A stretch of DNA of 8,161 bases, from assembly GCA_002842195.1 (NCBI GenBank), contig PHCL01000045.1, forward strand, positions 1 through 8,161, given 5' to 3'. The translations under genes were made by a program, and so were the position numbers. Below, piece by piece: positions 6,531 to 8,161 of the stretch. The first letter of the stretch is position 1. Every line of letters begins with the position of its first letter. The notes under the pieces are model-generated. The model was not told where the DNA came from. It did not search any database and saw only the letters and a program-made list of their open reading frames with translations. Source of the stretch: Betaproteobacteria bacterium HGW-Betaproteobacteria-20. GTDB lineage: Bacteria > Pseudomonadota > Gammaproteobacteria > Burkholderiales > Methylophilaceae.

Positions 6531-7166
6531 TTAGGTTTGTTTGTTTTTACGACGACGCACTATAAAGCCCATCATTCCTAGGCCTGCAAGCAGCATGGCA
6601 TATGTCTCAGGTTCAGGTACCGGGTTAATCGTTGTGTTGGTCACACCATACCATGCCTTACCTTCACCTGTTAATTTTGCATTATCGATCCAGATTGCAA
6701 ATTCGCCACTTCCATTATCAGACAAATTATTAACATTAAAATTACTAACTTTCCAAGTGACAGTTTCACCAGTTATCAATTGATCAGAATTACTACCGAA
6801 ATCAAATGAAAAATTGAAATTACCTAAAGGATTGTTACCAGGGTTAGTTGTAATAGAGGAAACGCCACCAGATACATTGCTAATGTCACCGTTACTAAGC
6901 TCAGTAGGGTAACTAACCGCCAAACTTAACACGTTAGGAGTACCATTAGTAAATCCAACAGATGCTAAATTTCCCAATGTTAAGCTAAAAATGTCGGATA
7001 CACTATCAAATGCCAATGTTGCAAAATTTGAAGAGGGAGTAATACCATTACCACTAATAGGCGCACCACCAAATTCATACGTATATGCTGTCGCTGAGGC
7101 CGTAGAAGCAAATGCCAAAACAGCCAATGAGCTAACTAGAGCATAAGCTTTACGAAACTTATTCAT
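6531..7166 (-). CDS. PEP-CTERM sorting domain protein (secreted, function unknown), 211 aa
   Basis: Signal peptide MNKFRKAYALVSSLAVLAFA with a likely cut after ASTASA (residue 25). The mature part is rich in Asn, Ser, Thr and Gly and has no cysteine, as is common for this class; I recognise no catalytic domain. The C-terminus is a complete PEP-CTERM tripartite signal: VPEPE (183-187), a hydrophobic helix TYAMLLAGLGMMGFIV (188-203) and a basic tail RRRKNK (204-209). In known systems an exosortase in the inner membrane recognises this tail, cleaves near PEP and passes the protein to the surface or extracellular matrix, often with exopolysaccharide genes. No exosortase is in the window. The start is fixed by a near-ideal AAGGAG 6 nt upstream. 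The gene looks more AT-rich than the efflux genes and lies inside a unit with transposon-like ends. Confidence 0.92.
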   Translation of the reverse strand: MNKFRKAYALVSSLAVLAFASTASATAYTYEFGGAPISGNGITPSSNFATLAFDSVSDIFSLTLGNLASVGFTNGTPNVLSLAVSYPTELSNGDISNVSGGVSSITTNPGNNPLGNFNFSFDFGSNSDQLITGETVTWKVSNFNVNNLSDNGSGEFAIWIDNAKLTGEGKAWYGVTNTTINPVPEPETYAMLLAGLGMMGFIVRRRKNKQT

Positions 7167-7172
7167 TACATT

Positions 7173-7178
7173 CTCCTT
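7173..7178 (-). promoter_or_regulatory. Strong ribosome binding site of the PEP-CTERM gene
   Basis: The minus strand reads AAGGAG with 6 nt to the ATG at 7166. It is the best Shine-Dalgarno in the window and implies high expression. Confidence 0.85.
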
Positions 7179-7286
7179 CTTTAAACACCATCAGCACATG
7201 GGTAATCAACCTAATCTTAGTATAATAATCCTCTGATTAATTTCCAGTACAATAACCCTAATGGGCTATTCACTTAAGGAATTGCA

Positions 7287-7303
7287 TGTAAATTATATTT
7301 ACA
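7287..7303. promoter_or_regulatory. Perfect 17-bp dyad TGTAAAT-TAT-ATTTACA
   Basis: Two 7-bp arms with a 3-nt centre, 121-137 nt upstream of the PEP-CTERM start. Its centre is 22 bp, about two helical turns, from that of the next dyad (7308-7326), which has the same 3-nt spacing. It resembles a dimeric regulator site; I cannot name the protein. Confidence 0.5.
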
Positions 7304-7307
7304 ACTT

Positions 7308-7326
7308 ATTGTTTTATCAAAACAAT
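7308..7326. promoter_or_regulatory. Perfect 19-bp dyad ATTGTTTT-ATC-AAAACAAT
   Basis: Two 8-bp arms with a 3-nt centre, 4 nt from the dyad at 7287-7303. A weaker third dyad may follow (ACAAT at 7322-7326 with ATTGT near 7347). As RNA these would be weak A-U stems, so a DNA-binding role is more likely than a transcript structure. Confidence 0.5.
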
Positions 7327-7384
7327 TGGCAATTATTTACCATTGTACGTTTTAAAATAATTATCTAATTTCATCATGTCATTT

Positions 7385-7488
7385 TTTATGTTGACTGGCT
7401 ACTTTTGGCCGAAGTTACTCATTCAGCTTTGCTAGTTGCTTGCCCTAAAGCTGACGCTTACTAACTAAGAGTAACAAATCAACATAAA
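7385..7488. repeat. Nested inverted repeats forming a three-tier fold
   Basis: Three perfect arm pairs are nested: TTTATGTTGA (7385-7394) with TCAACATAAA (7479-7488), GTTACTC (7414-7420) with GAGTAAC (7469-7475), and TCAGCTTT (7423-7430) with AAAGCTGA (7447-7454). Asymmetric internal bulges separate the tiers. On the minus strand no T-run follows the fold, so it is not a simple terminator of the upstream gene. Confidence 0.65.
7431..7446 (-). promoter_or_regulatory. Possible sigma-54 (-24/-12) promoter for the PEP-CTERM gene
   Basis: The minus strand reads GGGCAAGCAACTAGC. Using the last two G of GGG, it has GG-N10-GC and matches the consensus GGCACG-N4-TTGC at all positions but two (CAAG for CACG, TAGC for TTGC). 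It occupies exactly the loop between the inner 8-bp arms at 7423-7430 and 7447-7454. PEP-CTERM genes are known to depend on RpoN with PrsK/PrsR in some bacteria, which makes the site plausible. Against it: the start codon is about 265 nt downstream, implying a 5' UTR of about 250 nt. Confidence 0.35.
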
Positions 7489-7519
7489 CCGAAAATTTTT
7501 AATCCTGTTATTTATGGTC

Positions 7520-7545
7520 AAATCAATTACGGAATACGGATATCC
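7520..7545 (-). repeat. Right terminal inverted repeat of the PEP-CTERM unit
   Basis: Read on the minus strand it begins GGATATCCGTATTCCGTA and ends ATTGATTT, matching the left copy (6312-6337) at 22 of 26 positions. On the plus strand it also contains a 7-nt-spaced direct repeat, ACGGAAT-ACGGATA, which could be a protein-binding feature. It lies about 75-115 bp upstream of the sigma-54-like site, at a distance usual for activator sites. Confidence 0.75.
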
Positions 7546-7553
7546 TTATTTTA
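7546..7553 (+). repeat. Right 8-bp direct repeat, overlapping the activator stop codon
   Basis: TTATTTTA, identical to 6304-6311. Its last three bases (7551-7553) are the TAA stop of the sigma-54 activator on the minus strand, so the reading frame is unchanged by the insertion. Confidence 0.6.
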
Positions 7554-8161
7554 TTTAAGGTGGTACTGCTCTAACTTGTACCAAAGTGAGCGCTCGCTCA
7601 CTTCCAGCAACTTAGCAGCTTTGGATTTATTGCCATGGCAAGCGGCAATAGCTTCCGTGATCAGCTTTCTTTCAATCTGTTCTATGGTTTTGGGGATTGA
7701 AAATGCATTATCGGCATCAGCCGTTATGTCAGGTGGTGCGGCACTTGGGGCTGGTGTGTGAGCCTGCGTGTTTTCTGGCGGCTGCGTTGCAACCTCTGCA
7801 ATGTCCGCTGGCAAGTGCTGCACCTGAATGGTGTCGTTGCCTGCCAGAATTGCAGCGCGTTCCAGTACATTTTGCAATTCACGCACATTACCCGGCCAGG
7901 CATATTGGCTTAGTTTCTGCCTGGCTTCATCGCTGATATGTGCGTTGCGTTTGGCTAAAAAATGCTGCGCTGTGAGGGCTATATCATCACTTCGCTCGCG
8001 TAGTGCGGGTAAATTTAATTGAAAAACATTAAGCCGGTAATACAAGTCTTCGCGTAATTTCCCTTCTTTCACAGCCAACCGCGGGTCCCGATTAGTTGCG
8101 GCAAGCACGCGAATATCCAGCTCAATCTGACGATTCCCGCCTAGCTTTTCAATCACGCCTT
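7551..8161 (-). CDS. Sigma-54-dependent transcriptional activator (NtrC/Fis family), C-terminal part
   Basis: The 5' part lies beyond 8161; the frame is open to the edge, so the GTG near 8156 (an internal Val) is not a start. Visible are the later AAA+ elements: RVLAATNRD (sensor I), KLREDLYYRLNVFQLNLPALRERSDDI with the arginine-finger region, and YAWPGNVRELQNVLERA (sensor II). A Pro/Ala/Thr-rich linker (about PPENTQAHTPAPSAAPPD) follows, then a Fis-type helix-turn-helix ending GNKSKAAKLLEVSERSLWYKLEQYHLK. Such proteins bind upstream sites and hydrolyse ATP to open sigma-54 promoters. The receiver or sensor domain is outside the window, so I cannot say whether it is the PrsR-type regulator of PEP-CTERM systems. 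The next gene, a PEP-CTERM protein with a possible sigma-54 promoter, makes that worth testing. Confidence 0.92.
   Translation of the reverse strand, partial: GVIEKLGGNRQIELDIRVLAATNRDPRLAVKEGKLREDLYYRLNVFQLNLPALRERSDDIALTAQHFLAKRNAHISDEARQKLSQYAWPGNVRELQNVLERAAILAGNDTIQVQHLPADIAEVATQPPENTQAHTPAPSAAPPDITADADNAFSIPKTIEQIERKLITEAIAACHGNKSKAAKLLEVSERSLWYKLEQYHLK

Larger units (their letters stand above)
7167..7519. other. Long structured leader of the PEP-CTERM gene
   Basis: About 350 nt without a gene. It holds two tandem dyads (7287-7326), nested inverted repeats (7385-7488) that enclose a sigma-54-like site, and a TATTATACT stretch on the minus strand (around 7219-7227) that could be a -10 box but lacks a convincing -35. 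The symmetry suggests regulation by more than one DNA-binding protein or a folded 5' UTR. Confidence 0.6.
6304..7553. mobile_element. Putative non-autonomous mobile cassette carrying a PEP-CTERM gene
   Basis: The inner unit, 6312-7545 (1234 bp), begins and ends with inverted repeats of 26 bp, 22 of 26 identical, all four differences being transitions. It is flanked without a gap by the 8-bp direct repeat TTATTTTA. This is the architecture of an insertion with an 8-bp target duplication. Inside are one complete gene with its leader and its terminator, and no transposase or remnant that I can see. IS families that duplicate 8 bp and begin with GG, such as IS1595 or ISL3, would be candidates for mobilising it in trans, but I cannot match the ends to a known family. 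The alternative is two copies of a protein-binding site that happen to be inverted. Confidence 0.5.

Noticed and set aside
7328..7342. Second sigma-54-like site, TGGTAAATAATTGCC on the minus strand
   Set aside because: GG and GC are 9 nt apart rather than 10, a spacing sigma-54 tolerates poorly.
8154..8156. GTG as the start of the sigma-54 activator
   Set aside because: It is inside the AAA+ domain and the frame stays open to the window edge; the codon is an internal valine.
1..8161. CRISPR arrays, tRNA or rRNA genes, transposase remnants
   Set aside because: No regularly spaced repeats, cloverleaf-like or rRNA-like sequence, or transposase motif was recognised on either strand.

Overview
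The window looks like a moderately AT-rich beta-proteobacterial chromosome. Methylophilaceae-like methylotrophs would fit, but that is an inference from the gene families, the TolC/PIMT-like pairing and base composition, not from a marker gene. Every convincing gene lies on the minus strand, so biological order runs from high to low coordinates.

Right edge (8161-7551): the C-terminal half of a sigma-54 activator of the NtrC/Fis family (AAA+ domain end plus Fis-type HTH), cut by the window edge. Middle (7553-6304): a unit of about 1.23 kb with one gene, a small secreted PEP-CTERM (exosortase-sorted) protein. It has a strong Shine-Dalgarno, a leader of about 380 nt rich in dyad symmetry, a possible sigma-54 promoter and its own intrinsic terminator. 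This unit is bounded by 26-bp imperfect inverted repeats (22/26 identical), themselves flanked exactly by an 8-bp direct repeat TTATTTTA. That is the layout of a transposed element with a target-site duplication, but there is no transposase inside. The right-hand direct repeat contains the stop codon of the sigma-54 activator, so insertion at the end of that gene would have been harmless.

Left (5984-1): a colinear efflux locus. A TetR-family regulator is followed after 5 nt by a periplasmic adaptor lipoprotein, which overlaps an AcrB-type RND permease by 4 nt (ATGA). After 53 nt come a protein-L-isoaspartate-methyltransferase-like protein and, 12 nt later, a TolC-family outer-membrane channel that runs off the window. 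Together the adaptor, pump and channel make a full tripartite export system across both membranes, with a local repressor. A perfect TATAAT in the 53-nt gap suggests the last two genes can also be transcribed on their own. The non-coding DNA upstream of the regulator holds a cluster of TGTTAA/TTAACA palindromes that are candidate operators.

The most noteworthy observations are the PEP-CTERM cassette with transposon-like ends, the nested inverted repeats enclosing a sigma-54-like site within it, and a 15-bp tandem repeat that builds the n-region of the adaptor signal peptide and creates a twin-arginine motif.
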